Shown here piece after piece: positions 1 through 13,403 of a DNA stretch of 64,000 nucleotides. A program made the translations under genes and the position numbers. Source of the DNA: Linepithema humile (lineage: Eukaryota > Arthropoda > Insecta > Hymenoptera > Formicidae); assembly GCF_040581485.1 (NCBI RefSeq), contig NC_090132.1, positions 1,189,001 to 1,253,000 of the forward strand, in the 5' to 3' direction. Numbering within the stretch: the first letter of the stretch is position 1; the number at the start of each line of letters is the position of its first letter. The notes beneath the pieces are model-generated. The model made no database searches, was not told the origin of the DNA, and saw only the letters and a program-made list of their open reading frames with translations.

Positions 1-3000
1 CTCGTCTCTCACTCGTTTTTCCGTTTCCCTCCGACTATTCTCTTCCCTTTCGTTCTGCTCGCGCCTATTTCACTTATTGCATTCTTCGTTATCTCTTTCC
101 TTTTTCCTTTCTTGCCTACGCTACTATTATGCGCCATGTTTTATCTTTTACTTTAAAGAAAAGTGCTAATACCTGCAGCTTCTATTAATCCGCGCCATAT
201 TGACATTTCAGTGACTTGAAAATTTTTAAGCTCAAAATCTTTTTCTCCAATTTTTCTACTCTTTTTTTCTTACGCTCGTATAATCTCCCGCTTTTCAATC
301 TTTCCCTTCTTTATCTTTAACTTTACTTACATTACTCTTACACAGCGGTCGATTTATCCCACGGCCAGTCATCAGTACCTCTGGGAAATGCTCATTGTTT
401 TATACATGTAGATTTAAGCAAACATGTTATTTATATTCGTTGTATCTTACATTATTAATATTTATTTGATGTTTGACTGTGTGCTTCCATTATGACATCT
501 CCTGTTTTTTTTTTTTCTAATAAAAAGACAACATATGAGACGCCTCCGCTTTGTCCCGAGAGACTTCAATATTAATGCCTGCAGCCTGCGCCGGAGAATC
601 CTTGGCTTTCTTCGGCTCTCGTAAGAATGGCCGTGGTCCATGACCGAGTGCTTCTATTTATACACAACTTGCACTCGTAGTCATAAGGCGTAACGTAAGA
701 TACGGTCTATTGAGCTTCAAAGCAGCGATAGAGCACCGGATGCGCCGCTGTACCACATTTTGCATTCGTAAATAGATGCATAATGGAGTAAAGTTCACAA
801 ACACCGGCGAAAGTAGTCGAAGAATGCGCCGCGTGGTTGCTCCACTGGTCGGAATGCCGTATTTACGAGATCACACGAACAATTCATACATGCAAATTTA
901 CATATGTATAGAAATATTTTATATATTCTCCATGCTTCTCTGAAACTTCTTTACTCTGTTTATTGCCTTATTTATCACTATTCATTATTACCGAGTATTT
1001 AGAACGTTTTAACATCTTCATTTAAAATTTGGAGAAAAATTAATATGTTAAGTATATTATTTCATATAATATATATAATAAAAAATTTATATTTTATATA
1101 CATATATATTATACATTATATACACATATATTATATTATATGAAATATATGCTCAATAATTTTAACAATATATATATATATATATGTACACGTAAATATG
1201 TATAACTTATTTTTGCAAAATTAAAACTACTTTATCTAAATACTAAAAAAATTAATTTTTATCTTTTTTATCTTTCCTGTGTAATTTATTTCGCAGCAAA
1301 AGAAATGTGGTTAAAATTTATACAGCGAATATTGTACATTAATGTTGGAAATATTTATATTTATATCATAATTATCGTTTGACTTACTATTAGTCTTACG
1401 TGGATCGCTAGTAGAATAATCAAGACTTTTATAAATCCGGGCTGAAATTGTCTTAGAATTAAAACCCGATTCAAAGTCAAAGCACGGATAATATGCCACT
1501 ATCACGATAAACGTGTACGATATTGATCTTAACATAGTGATTGCTCATTTAAACAGGACGCACGCGTAGCCAGGTACAACTGGTAACCTGCATACCGCGA
1601 GCATATATGTTGCTCCTTCCGTTCCTATCAGAGCGGCTGTAGGGTAGAAAAAGGAGGTACAAGAAATGGTTTCGTTGGCCGTGAAGCCACGCGTATCGAG
1701 CCGCCGAGAAAATCACCGTTCGATAAAACGGTCGTGTAAAATGGAATTTAGGAGCGATTCGACGGTTTTGCGAACCGGAAAGTCTGAGGCGCATGATTAT
1801 TCGCACGCGTTTACCAGACGACGACGACGGTAGCGTCTCGCGCTTTCGCCGTGCCGCAGGGGAGATCATTTTCACGGCGGGTACGCGCGCGAGAAATCGG
1901 TAACGCCGCGACGTTATGCAGGTAAGTTCCGGCAGCGTCGTAGTCTCGCGACGGCAGGCGGGAGGGGGGGGGGGGGGGCGCGGAAAGAAACGAAGACGCG
2001 TCTCGCCTTCCTTTGCATTCGTTATCCGGTTGAGATGCTTTCCTGCGCGTTCGCGTGCGACTCAATGAAAACGTCACGCACTGGCAATTTCGACACAGCG
2101 TTAATAAAGGCACGGAGGAGATATAATGCGATAAAGCGTACTTTATACTTAATGATAATGATAATCTACGATGGGCGTATATTTCGCTTTTTTTTTTAGC
2201 GTAATAGTCTCCGTTTCGTTTCTTTCCTCCTGGAAACGACCGGTGGCCTAAGTGTATTTGCGTGCAACGCGTTTTCACTTGGTCTGACCCAGTTAAAGCC
2301 GCCATCCGCCGGCGCGTACGTCGGATCGGACGGGATGAAAAGTCAAGGATGCGAGGGATCGGGTGGAAGAATAGGAATTCATCATGCGAATTAGATGATT
2401 AATCGGTGGAAGAAACTGTGCCTAACGCGCGTAACGGTATACGTTAATTCGCCGATTCATCGTCTCTCCTTTTTCAACACGACACGATTGCGTTTGCGCG
2501 TAGAAGGAAAACGTTGGTTCGATCTTCCATCGAAAAGTGGAACATACATTGTCGCATTGATTTAATAGTCGAGGCAAACGTTATAAGAGTTATGGGCTTA
2601 GTGTCGGCGGTATAACTGTGTTCAATGCTTGAAAAGTAATAAGAAGTGCAGTTATATCCAATCGTACATATGTGACGATGATGATTCTGTATCGAAAAAA
2701 ATTTCTCTTGTGACATTTTTAAGTCCCGGGGAAGTCTGGGGCTTATTCTAAAATATAAACCCGTTATAATTGCTAAATCTGATGTAAGTAGAAGCAGCCT
2801 AGAATGGAACAATTGGAATGACGAGTCTTAAAAATCAGCCTGCAGTCTGGCGAGTTTAGCGAGTCAGCGATTTTGTAGTATCGCACTTAAGCACTTAAAC
2901 GAGAGAGAATTATATGTGGCCATATAACCGTGCCAATAACACACTTTATGTTTTATTGCGCTTCCTATCAAACATATCAATGGACGTGTACGTGGTTAAG

Positions 3001-3644
3001 ACGCTTTCTATATCCGATATGCTATTTCGTCCTGTCTGACGTCGCGTCGTCGCGCATATCTCGCGTACGCGCCGCGTGCAAATTGCCGCTTTTTTTTTTC
3101 TTTCTTTCTTTTGGGGGCGGATTTTGTTTCTGGCACGCCTTTCATTTTCAATCATATTCGAATGTCGACGAACCGGAGCGAGGATATTAGAGTCAAGGAA
3201 CAACGGCGGGAGCATCGAACCGCGTCGTATGCGTAGGCGGTGCGTCGCTCACGCGTAGAAGAAACAACGGAACATATGGACGAAATGCGGTTAGACCGGT
3301 CGAATTAAATCTGTAAGGAATGAAACGGGAGGAGCGGCGAGAGGACGCGACACGGGCACGTGCGGCGGCAACAAAACCGCTTGGCGTATGGAATTGTTCG
3401 GATGCGTCCACCGCGATGGCGCGTGGTGGGGGGTAAATCCGGGCGGAGAGGCGAGATCAGGGAAGAGCGTTCCGGTAGAGAATTTCTGCTCTCTACTCTC
3501 GTCTCCCGGGTGGTTTGTCTAGGCGCAAAGCGACCGCTCTCAAATCATTGCACAGGTATGAAAATAGTCGCGCAATGGTGGTGTACACCGGTACTACGGC
3601 GGGTGGGGGGAATATCGCCCGGTACGGAGGTATACCTGACCAGA
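1..3644. other. Left spacer, no gene recognised
   Basis: No exon with signal-peptide, DUF1676 or other recognisable coding character was found on either strand. The first 1.5 kb is AT-rich. About 1040-1200 is a very AT-rich stretch containing an imperfect inverted repeat (TTTCATATAATATAT near 1060 against ATATTATATGAAATATAT near 1130-1150). From about 1550 to 2350 and 2930 to 3640 the DNA is CpG-rich, with G and T homopolymers (about 1965-1978, 2190-2199, 3091-3100). The short open frames here are explained by composition. The CpG-rich parts may hold regulatory DNA for gene A or for a gene outside the window. Confidence 0.5.
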
Positions 3645-3683
3645 TATATAGAGCTAGGGCAGGGCTTCCGTTACGTACAGTCT
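3645..3683 (+). promoter_or_regulatory. Candidate TATA/Inr core promoter of gene A
   Basis: TATATA at 3645-3650 is followed 34 nt later by ACAGTC, whose A at 3679 would be the start site. The coding exon of gene A begins at a splice acceptor (TTCTTTCAG, AG at 4336-4337) only 17 nt before the ATG, so a 5' untranslated exon is needed. It would start here and end at a donor such as CTCAG|GTATAC (3701) or GGAAG|GTACAG (3836). The donor choice is not resolved. Confidence 0.4.
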
Positions 3684-3950
3684 ACTTAGAGTGCTCTCAG
3701 GTATACACGCATCTCGCGGTACGCAACGTATTTAGGACTAATCAGAAGTCGGTAGCCGCGCGAACGTACAGCCGCACAGTCGACGGAGAGCCGAAGGACG
3801 AAACGTTTAGATTCGCGTATCGAGCCGCGCGGAAGGTACAGTGCTTGATCGGGGAGCTCGCGCGTTTCAGTCGAGCTCGCGATTCGCACCTTCGCACCAC
3901 CGCGATAAGTGAATGAATTCCTGTAAAAGTTTTGTGCTTATCACGCGGAA

Positions 3951-3976
3951 TATATATATATATATATATATATATA
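3951..3976. repeat. (TA)n microsatellite
   Basis: Thirteen uninterrupted TA units, lying in the inferred 5'UTR intron of gene A. Confidence 0.95.
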
Positions 3977-4354
3977 ACAATTTATTCTAATTGATTCGGA
4001 TAGAGAAAAGTGTTTGGATTATTCGAGGAATTATTTGAGCCGCAATCTTTTTTTATAAACTTCGCGTAAATCAATCAATGTTGGCAACTTTGCAAATCGG
4101 TATTTTGCAAAGCTTAACACATCAAGTGTTTTTAATACATTTTAATTTAATGAAATTATTATTACGGTCAGGATTACAATTTTGTGGTTTAAAATTATTG
4201 TTACTTAAACGATCAAGTATATGTATAAAATTGCTTAATATTTGTTAATTGGCTCACATTATTAATACTTTACACTTATTTTTGCTTTGAATTATTAAAT
4301 CATGCAAAATAAATTATCAAATTGATTCTTCTTTCAGATATTCACTTTAAAAAA

Positions 4355-5362
4355 ATGAAACGATTCGCACACTATTTCGTATGCCTGGCTGTACTGACGG
4401 CGGTTTCTGCGAGGTCGGCCGAAACTAATCCTACATCTAATTCCATCAACGAACAGCAAACCGCTAGATCGAGTGGCAACGGCATATTTGGCGAGTTACG
4501 CCATGTCTATCAGGTGTACAAGGAATGTAGCGCCGCGGAACTGAGTCCTTGCTTAAAACTGAAACTCTTAACGGCCATGGACAGGATTTCTCGAAGTGCA
4601 CAGTTGAATGTGGCCGAAGGCGTTACTCTCGTTCAGGACGAACCAATTGCCAACGAATCTGAACCAGAAAAATCTGTGCAGGAAATCGAAGCCAGTTTGC
4701 CGCGAGCGTTGGAAGACAAGGAAGACGCTCTTAACGGCATGATCTTCGATAGGATTGTCAAGTTTTTCCAGAGTCACACTTTGAAACTAAAATTACCAAA
4801 TGTAGATGAGCTTCAACGTGGCTTTGTCGAAGAAGGTAAGAAGACATCATTGCTAATATCATTTTACAAATATAAAATTTAATAATATTTAAATATTTAT
4901 TTGCTTAAAATTTAATTATTACAATCAATTTTATATATTTTTGTTCTATTTTCAAAAAATGTATATTACAAAAACATAATTTAAAATCTTTCTTCCGTGC
5001 TACATCATTAATTCGAATAATTGTCGATTACATCGATAGAGCCTCATTAATACATCATCACGTTATCTTCTTCAGGTCGCAAGAAGAAGAAGATGAGCGG
5101 TCTTCTTGCCATTCCGCTGTTAATTGGCGGCACATTAGTACCACTGGCGCTTGGCGCTCTCGCGCTGTTGGCCGGCAAAGCGTTGATTGTGAGCAAGCTC
5201 GCGCTGGTGCTCGCTTCCATCATAGGATTGAAGAAACTCGTGTCCGGCGGTCACGATCACGGACACGAAGTCGTCCAAGTCGCGGGAGGCCACGGATCGG
5301 GCGGATGGGCAAGATCGGGACACGATTTGGCCTACTCCGCGTACAAACCAGCGTCAACTTAG
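4355..5362 (+). CDS. Osiris family protein, gene A (DUF1676)
   Basis: Two coding exons, 4355-4835 and 5076-5362, joined in phase 1 (GAA G^GT CGC), give 255 aa. The start is the ATG directly followed by a signal peptide (MKRFAHYFVCLAVLTAVSA, residues 1-19). A CX7C pair follows (ECSAAELSPC), then the helical DUF1676 region with 'RFLD-like' MDRISRSA and a VTLVQDE strand. Exon 2 opens with the basic patch GRKKKKM, the hydrophobic segment at about 170-215 containing LALGALALLAGKALIVSK and ending IIGLKKL, and a His/Gly-rich tail with HEVVQV and the family-like DLAYSAYKP ending. Osiris proteins are insect secretory/endomembrane proteins of cuticle-forming epithelia; the biochemical activity is unknown. 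A 5'UTR intron is implied by the acceptor at 4337. The poly-A signal is at 5650. The exact Osi number is not assigned. Confidence 0.93.
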
Positions 5363-5649
5363 GAACAAAAATTTGCGAACGTCACTCCGACACTTGTTCA
5401 ATTTCTCATCGCGCTCTTCCCTTTCGCGAAGTTTCCTTCTCACCTAACTTCTATTTATTCTCATCCTGTGAATAATTTTCTCTCTGACCATCTGTCCAAT
5501 CTCACCTCACTCTCTTCTCCACGCTGTGTTCACTCTAGGTCGTCGCACATACGAGGCCACTCGTATACGGATCATCCTGAGTATTTATTGTTTCACATGT
5601 AGCTGCGAGCTACAATATGTATATTTATAAATATATTTATAAATACACG

Positions 5650-5655
5650 AATAAA
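5650..5655 (+). terminator. Poly-A signal of gene A
   Basis: AATAAA about 290 nt after the stop codon. A second AATAAA lies near 5722. Confidence 0.6.
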
Positions 5656-5759
5656 TTAAGATCATAATTATCGAATATTATTAGCGTGCGCTTATATTAT
5701 TCCCGAATTCGATTCCTCATTAATAAACATTACATGAATGAATTTGCGTGGCGCGCACG

Positions 5760-6244
5760 TATGCGCGCTAGTCACGTGCGATTATAATCTCGAGCTTAGT
5801 GCTCGCGCGTTGAGTCTTGAGCGTTGTATCTCCTGATTGCGAGATGCTTAAAATTCGGGTGAAACTAACGGAAGTCGGCGATACGCTATAATCGTAGAGC
5901 GGGAAGGAGAGAGCAACGGACAAAAGGGGGAGAGAGCGAAGCACGTACAAGGATTGAGAAGGACGCGAGGGAACGGCGGGGGATGAGGCATGTAAAAGAA
6001 CTGGAGCCTGACCGACTGATGGCCCATCGATTCGGGACTCGATCGAAAGTAAGGCTCAACGAGATGCCACGGAAGTCGGAGAGAGACGGACAAGGCAAAT
6101 ATGTCAGACAGAGAAAGGCTTTTATAGAGACAAGCTGAGGCTTTTATAGACACGATCGGTTTAACTTGAACGACGATTTGGTATCTTGATGTGGCCATTA
6201 AATCGACGAACGTCTTCATGTCTCCGGTGCTGAAAAAAAAAGTG

Positions 6245-6308
<64 letters not shown>

Positions 6309-9300
6309 ATGAGAGAGGAGGGAGGGGAGACATCAACGAAATAGCGAGCAACAGGATAGGATGGTGTATGTCGAGAGATCAAGAGAAAGAGCGGCGGCAT
6401 CACCTACATACGAGAAACACGCGAATGAAACCTGACGTGTCCGCGCGCTGACACCTTACGCACTTGTTCGACTCTCGATCCATCGTTCGTCCGCGTCAGT
6501 TGTGTGCGTATTCGAGCGTGTGTAAAAGCGCGCGCGCGCGCGAGAGCTGCGTGTACGTAGGACGTACACGACGGGGACCAGTCGGTGGACACACACTCGG
6601 GAAGTAAACCAGGCCGAGCAGACCGATCGGGCCAGTCAGCATCCGCGCTGAGTCTCTTTTCAAGGTGTGCCTAACACTCTCTACCGTACCGGAGAAAAAG
6701 TCGACGCCCGGTCCACCACCCCCCCTTCCCCCCGTTTTCGTCCTCCCCGGGCCCGTGAATTTGCGTCCGTCTCTCTCCCGCCACGCTCGTTCGCGCCGAT
6801 CGACCTCTCCGTCTCGCCCGAAGATTCGTCGATCTTCAAGAATGCACCTCTGGCCAGGTGGTCCCGTTCCTGAAACGCCGGCGGGGCCCTTCTACGTTCA
6901 AATTCCGAAAGTCACTTCGGTGAATCGAGATCTCGCGTCCACATAATCTTTTTTTTTTTTTTTTCCTTCGTCTTCCTGAAACACGTCGCTAGATGCGTCG
7001 CTTGAACATTCGAGCGCAAGAATATCGGCTGTTAATATAATTCTGTCTTGACGCGGCGCTTCTAGAAATTGCTGCTCGCTTGAGCTTCAAATGGTGGCGT
7101 AAAATAGGTTGAGCAGCGGACCGGCGGTGTATTTTCTATGTAGGTCGGCACGCGGGAATTAGCGCTAACTGAGTTTGCATTAAGCACAAATTTATTCGCG
7201 TGAAAGTACTAATATCGCGACTTTCTTCGGTGGCGCGTAAACAATTTAGAACAGCGCGCGGAGGATGCCCGTATTTTTGCGGTATCGCGCGCGTTGTTAT
7301 TACGAAGTAATTAGCCATTTATATACATATTATTATACCTGCGCCCCATTGTTCGCATCGCAGCGAGTGTATCATTTCGACGACCGGCTTCTGTTCATTC
7401 ATCCGCGCGGCTTTATCCCGTTTCTTTCTTTTTTTTCTTTGTTCTCTTCTTTTTATGACCCGTCTCGCCTCCTTTAAATGAACCATGAGCGGAGACGTGC
7501 TAATTGCTAGGCGAGAAGTCGCGGAATCACGTGTGCATGCGGACAAAAACGCAGAGACGTGAAAGGAAGGTGTGAACTTTCGTTTCGTTCATTCACGCAT
7601 ATTCCCAGCGCGCGAGACGTAAAATTATTCTCCTTCTTTCTCCTCTTTATGCCATTTCCTGCTTGCAACAGTAATTTTAGAGAAAAGCGAAACGGATCGA
7701 CAGCATGGTTTTAATATGACCCGCATAACAACATAACGCGCATAACAGCTGCACCGAATAAACACGCCTGCATATATGTGTCGCTTATTTTTTCTCGCAT
7801 CGTATCTAAAACAGGAGACGAATTTAATGATTCGAATGACTGACGAATATGAATGCGCGACAGAGCGTTTTCTTTTTTTTTTTTTTTTTTTTTTTCGTCG
7901 CACTACTTCGCTTCGTCCGAACGTTTCGTAAGCGGCAACGGAACGATTGACGCGCGAGGAAACGGACGGGATGAACTGAAGTGGTAGTACGAGGCGCGAA
8001 ATGACCTGAGAAGAAGCAGAACAGGCAGGAGAGCGAGAATTCTCAGATACGAAGGCCTCACTTCGTGGGGGCCTTGACCTGACCTCGATCCTCGGACGAG
8101 TTCACTCTCGCCGGCGTCGACGAGAGGAAAGTGTTCCATCACCAAGAGCGCGCGTAGCCTGCCACCCGGCTCAATGCGCTATCCGGATTAGTATTTTTAT
8201 TGTTAGGTCGCAACGCTGTGATACGCACGATTTAATTCGCCATGTATAATGCATGATCATAATGCAAAGAGGCTGGCGAAACTTTCAGATTTGTTTGCTC
8301 GCCTCATCAGCGAAAAGCGGAGGCGCCGATACGTCTGCGATATGGGAGCGGAATCTGATCTGAGCGGAGAGACTAAACGTTTCTCATGCGATACACTGAG
8401 AAGAAAATTGCAGAAGCAAAGTGAAAGTTACACGAGATTCGCTGTATATTACTGAATATTGTATACCTCGTCGGGAAGATCGCAAAATGTTAATTGAGAG
8501 AAAGAAGAGCAACAAGCTTTAAAATAGTAAGAGAAATATGTATATGCCGAAAAATTTGTATTTATATTATTCCTTATATTATATTATATGATATTTCACG
8601 CTTGACATATACAAGTCCTCATAAACTTTCTAGATATGTATTCATATGTTTTTGGTAGAAATCATGTGTAACAACGATATTATTTTTAAAAAGTAATAAT
8701 TACACCCTAAAATTTAAAAGATTGACATCTAAAAATCTTTCAATATGATTTTATATTTAATTGATATTAAATAATATTATTTAAATATTAATTATTAAAA
8801 TTAATTGTTATTATCATTGTGATAATCATGATATAAAGTATAATTTAAATATAATTTTAAATATATTCCAGACAGCAAAAGTAACTAAAGAATACTTCAA
8901 AGAGTTTTAAATTTCAATCTTTCACACATCTTTTGTTCATTTTGCCTTCAACGATCGATTGAATAATTTTTCCATTTTTTTGCGAAGGAACCCTTTGGCA
9001 ACCCAGTAATTTGAATAACTCGCTGGGTGTTAAAATACCGTTTTGTGTAAGCAAGTTCTTCGTTAAGACAGTCCGTGGGAACGCGAGCTGGGCCGATGCA
9101 GAGATTCGCTTGACCATCTTCGGGCTTGAAGAGCGCGGAGAAAGTCAGCCGCGCATCCAAGTTCTTTCCCTCGCGCACGGATACACCGGCAGCAATGAAA
9201 TACTTTTGGGTATGTCTCCTCCCTTTTTCCATCTTTTTTTCTAGGCGAAGAAGCCTGCGGGTCAGCGACGACACACGAGGCGAGGCGAGGCACGAGGAGA

Positions 9301-11060
9301 GACCGGGGGCGAGGCGCGGCTCTTGGAGGAAGTCTGGCTTCGGCCCAACTCGCACACATGATCGAACCGCTGCGACGCGTGCACGCGCATTCCATGTGAA
9401 AAACCGTTAAACGTTTCGCACGATAGCCACCGGAATACATTAATTTCAAAGACCATCGACTAGTATCGGTCAATGTCGACATTATACCGTATTCAATGAA
9501 GATGACCTTAACCTATGTCTTTAAGTCATAAGATTAACACGAGTACGAAAAAAAGCAGGGAAAAAAAGAAAGAAAAAAAAAAAAAAATGGAGTTGCACAA
9601 GCGCGGCGAAGACAAAGTCGATAGGAATGCAGGATCACGCGAGAGTCGAGATCCGAGAATTACAGTTATCAGCCAAAATCGGGACGTATTATCGGAAGAT
9701 ATATACGCCGGGTTTCGAATTATACTATAAAATGCGACCCAGATAACGAAGACTGTAGAAGCTTCGGCGAGCAGAGCGGGGCAGAAATGCTAGGAATGTC
9801 GCCGATTTCCGAATAATAATGAATTACATGACGCCAGTAGCGTCGATTATAACGTCTCGTATAACATTATAAGCACGTTGGAAAGTTGTGGAGGCGTATA
9901 CGCAGTATCGTCTACGTATAGTGTAGAGTACGCGATGTAATATAGCTTGTCGAAAGCGAAATCATAAGCCAACTTATTCCGAGTGCTTGGCCAAATATAG
10001 CTGTCGCTTCTCTCTATCGGCGCGAAATTCAGCTCCCTCGAGCGAACGGCGTCGTATGCGAGCGATTTTTTCAAGCGAGTCCGAATTCGAAATTCCGAAG
10101 ATAAATTGTTGAAAATTCAGCTGCGGCGAAAAATTATGGGGCACAATTCGATCGGAAAATCAATACAAATACGTTCTTATTCTGTTCTAGAAACTAATTA
10201 TGACAGGTGACTCAATTCAATGAGCCATTTGAAGAGTCATTCGGAGAGACGACTAAATAATTCACGCCACCGCAGATAATTCATCTTTAATGCATAGCAT
10301 CGCACATGTGTCTCTTCGAAAGTTCTGACAAGTAGGCAATTCCCGTCGCAGCTGCTGTACCTTCACCGGTGCATTTAGCGCGCAAAAAGCGAGACGTAAC
10401 ACCTAAATCTTCCGCGAGAGTTTAGTTCCGCGCGAATTTCCACAGCTATTTGCATAGCGGCTTGCGCGAAATCGCTAGATCAATAAGGATCGACGGGGCG
10501 CGTTAACGCGACGGTTAAACAATTTCTGCTTTCTTATCTCGGTTTTCAGTCCGAGTTCCCGAAGGACACCCACATTCCGCCTTCTACCGTTGATATCGGT
10601 ACTTTCGGTGCCTTTGACCCGTGCCGTCTCCCCCGTTTTCGATCGCGATTCGATCTCCGATCCGGAGGAAGAGGCCAGTGGTGCGTAGGCACACATATCA
10701 TCTTTCTCTCATTTCCTCCATCTCTCTCTCTCTCTCTCCTCTCTCTCTTTCTCTCCTTTCTTCCCCGTCCTCCCCCTCCCGCGTTGTTGCGGGCGTTCGC
10801 GCGCGTGTGCGCGCGCTCCACGCACACGCACAAGGGCGGGTTTAAGAAAGCCAACACACCCGTTGTGTACACAAACGACTTAAGTAAGTAGGCACACAAG
10901 CGCGGAAGAGGAGAGCCGAGAAGGACCAGAGCGGTGTGTGTGGACGCGCGTCAACGAGATACGCACACGACACGAACGGAACGACCGCCTCGAGGAGAAC
11001 CAATAGCTCGTATGGGTATGTAACCCGGCGGCAGGCGGGGGCCAACCCGGTGGGGGCCAT
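5760..11060. other. A-B spacer, CpG-rich, no gene recognised
   Basis: About 5.3 kb without a convincing exon. It holds a long (AG)n tract (6248-6304), a (GC)n run near 6530-6541 and poly-T tracts (6952-6964, 7871-7895). A CpG-rich island at about 6430-6950 contains a CCAGTCAGC initiator-like sequence near 6632 and a donor-like TTCAAG|GTGTGC near 6664. CpG-rich DNA recurs at 7900-8170, 9240-9410 and 10450-11060. An AT-rich stretch (8500-8900) separates the islands. Best read as regulatory or non-coding transcribed DNA. Confidence 0.5.
6248..6304. repeat. (AG)n microsatellite
   Basis: About 28 uninterrupted AG units. The Arg/Glu and Ser/Leu open frames across it are products of the repeat. Confidence 0.97.
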
Positions 11061-11100
11061 CAAAATTTCAAAAACGTACGCGGGCCCCTTTCGCGACGAG

Positions 11101-11137
11101 GATAAAAGGCAGCAATCGTGATTCTTTCGGGCAGTGT
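11101..11137 (+). promoter_or_regulatory. TATA-like/Inr core promoter of gene B
   Basis: GATAAAAG at 11101-11108 and the initiator GCAGTG with A at 11133, 32 nt apart. This gives a 165-nt unspliced 5'UTR to the ATG at 11298. Confidence 0.6.
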
Positions 11138-11297
11138 CGATACGATCGCCGTGCTCGTTCGAGCGTCAACGTGCGAGGAACGGAATAAAAAAGAGAGACA
11201 GAAGAAGACTGCAAGGGCGAGAAGTGAAGACAAGTTTGCGAGGAGTTGGAGTAATCTGGTGTTCCGCCCGTCGTACGGAAAAGTCGAAATAGTCAAG

Positions 11298-11716
11298 ATG
11301 TTGAGATTCGCGATAATTGGCGCACTCTTCGTGGTATCCGGCCTCGCCGCGCCGGCGTCGCAGGACGCGGCGGCGTCGCCGCCACCCTCGATCCTCGAGG
11401 AGGCCCTCGACGTGTACGCCTCTTGTTCCGAAGAGTCGAGCATCGCGGTGTGTCTCAAGCTGAAGGCCCTGCGCTTCGTCGATCGTGCCGCCCGCTCAGC
11501 CGACATCGAAATTATCGACGGATTCAAGATCGTGCAGACCGAGGAGGCGAAGAACAGGTAAGGTGACGGTGAGGATTCGCTCGAGATAGTGATGGCTACG
11601 TTTCACGGCGGCCAAGAGTCGAAACCGAGTGAAATTGGGACGTGAGAAACGCAGCAGGTGGTTTTCGTGTAGTGAATTTTTTTTTCATTACATCAAAGTG
11701 CGTTAGATCGGCTGCG

Positions 11717-11765
<49 letters not shown>

Positions 11766-12786
11766 CGTAAGCGATTGTTGCTCGATCAATCATTTTTTGA
11801 TTAATTGTTTGAATAATTTTGGGATTCGTATTCGCAATTGAATATTATTGGAACGAGGAAGATCCGTGAACTCGCCATTTGCATTCGATTGATGGTTTGC
11901 AATTCATTCCTGACTCACTTTGTTCACCATTGTACTCGATTAACGATGTAATTCGAATCCCGCTTTTCTCTATTGGAAACTTGACCATCAGGTTCTCGTA
12001 AAATTAGCATAGAAAGCTGTTAACGGACTTTAAAAGATATCTTGAATTGCTTATGCAAATGGATGATAAGATTCTTTCTTTTCAGCCGAGCTGACAATGC
12101 AAGGTCTCTCAACGACATTGAAAGCACCTTACCTGCTGAGGCCGAAGCCAAAGAGGCCGCAATTGATCAAGCCCTCGTCGACAGGGCCGGTAAATTCTTA
12201 TCCACGCACACCATGGAATTGAGCATTCCCGAGGAAGTTTCTCGCTCCTTCGACGAAGGTAAGATTAAATTTTATTAATGTTCAATCTGAACGAAAAGCA
12301 TCTTTGAATTTTTAATTATAAAGTTCCATATGTTTCTTAAATACATTAATATGTAACAATTTGAAATTCAAGATATACGTGGGAGAAGTTTTTACACAAA
12401 TTGCACAGAAGTTATTTAAGCATATGAGAAAGTTCACGCTTTGGAATTACATTGCAGCTCGTGGCAAAAAGAAGAAGATCGTTAAATCCCTGCTGCCGAT
12501 TCTGCTGCTCCTGAAATTGAAGGCCGCCGCCCTCATCCCGATCGCCCTCGGTGCCTTGGCTCTGATCGCTTTCAAGGCCCTCGTCATCGGCAAGATCGCT
12601 CTCATCATCAGCTTGATCATCGGCCTGCAGAAGCTGCTCGCTCACAAGCACCAGAGCTACGAGGTCGTCGCGCACCCCGTCCACGACTACGGACACGATG
12701 TGCACCACGATGTGCACCACGGCTGGGCGAGATCGGCGGCCGCTTCCGACCTCGCGTACAAAGCGTACAAGAAGCCCTCTAAATAG
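11298..12786 (+). CDS. Osiris family protein, gene B (DUF1676)
   Basis: Three exons: 11298-11557, 12086-12258 and 12458-12786, giving 253 aa. Intron 1 is phase 2 (AAC AG^C CGA) and intron 2 is the family-typical phase 1 (GAC GAA G^CT CGT). Residues 1-18 form a signal peptide (MLRFAIIGALFVVSGLAA). A CX8C pair (CSEESSIAVC) is followed by LKLKALRFVDRAARSADI and DGFKIVQTEE, the usual DUF1676 progression. Exon 3 starts with ARGKKKK, then a strongly hydrophobic segment (about 153-205) containing ALIPIALGALALIAFKALV and GKIALIISLIIGLQKLL. The tail has SYEVVAHP, a His-rich stretch (HDVHHDVHHGWARS) and DLAYKAYKK. Typical full-length Osiris protein; the secretory role is inferred from the family. The 3'UTR runs to AATAAA at 13398. 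Confidence 0.94.
11719..11765. repeat. Compound (TA)n(GA)n microsatellite in intron 1 of gene B
   Basis: A TA run to about 11749 passes directly into GAGAGA to 11765. Confidence 0.95.
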
Positions 12787-13397
12787 CTCAATGTTATATG
12801 TACAACTTCTCTCCCCTTTAACTCTCTACCTTCATTCGCCAAAGTGATCGCTCTTAACCCGGCGATCACCTGAGGGTGGCGTGGCTCAGCTTCTCAGGGA
12901 TCCGCGGACTAAGCTCAGCTCGACAACGAAGACGCTCGCCGACGCAATGGACGACCGGATTGTAACGCGCTCCTACGCGGACAAGCAAACGACTGTTAGA
13001 CGCGGACGGCTACTGAATTTTTGCACGGACTGGATTCAATTACGACTCGATTGACCCTCGACGACGCCGAAGCCGACAGGGATGCTACATCGATGCTAAA
13101 AAGAAAATTCGATGTACATTCCGACGATTTTTTTCACGACGATACTCATCACTTTACCGACAAAGACTGCATCCAGAGATTATGAGAATCTCAAGACTCT
13201 CAGAAACGGTGGAACCTGCCAGAAGTCGCGCCCCCTTGCTCACACTCGTGCGATATCCTTTCAGAGTCCTCCGCGTCTCTCGCACGCGGAACGACTCGCA
13301 GTCAGTACTCGCACGAGACCACCAGATTTAATCCAATGATTATTTATATATCGATCACCCCGTTGGGATCATCATGTAACTTATCACATTATTTATA

Positions 13398-13403
13398 AAT
13401 AAA
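13398..13403 (+). terminator. Poly-A signal of gene B
   Basis: AATAAA about 610 nt after the stop codon, followed by a T/A-rich region. No earlier AATAAA was seen in the 3'UTR. Confidence 0.55.

Noticed and set aside
6161..6451. Open frames rich in Arg/Glu or Ser/Leu
   Set aside because: Produced by reading the (AG)n microsatellite in both directions.
8914..9215. Overlapping minus-strand frames that look protein-like (LFKPEDGQ, ILTPSELFKLLG)
   Set aside because: Considered as a frameshifted processed pseudogene, but no family is recognised and the two frames cannot be joined with confidence.
11060..11527. 155-codon antisense frame
   Set aside because: Overlaps the gene B promoter and exon 1 in antisense; no protein features of its own.
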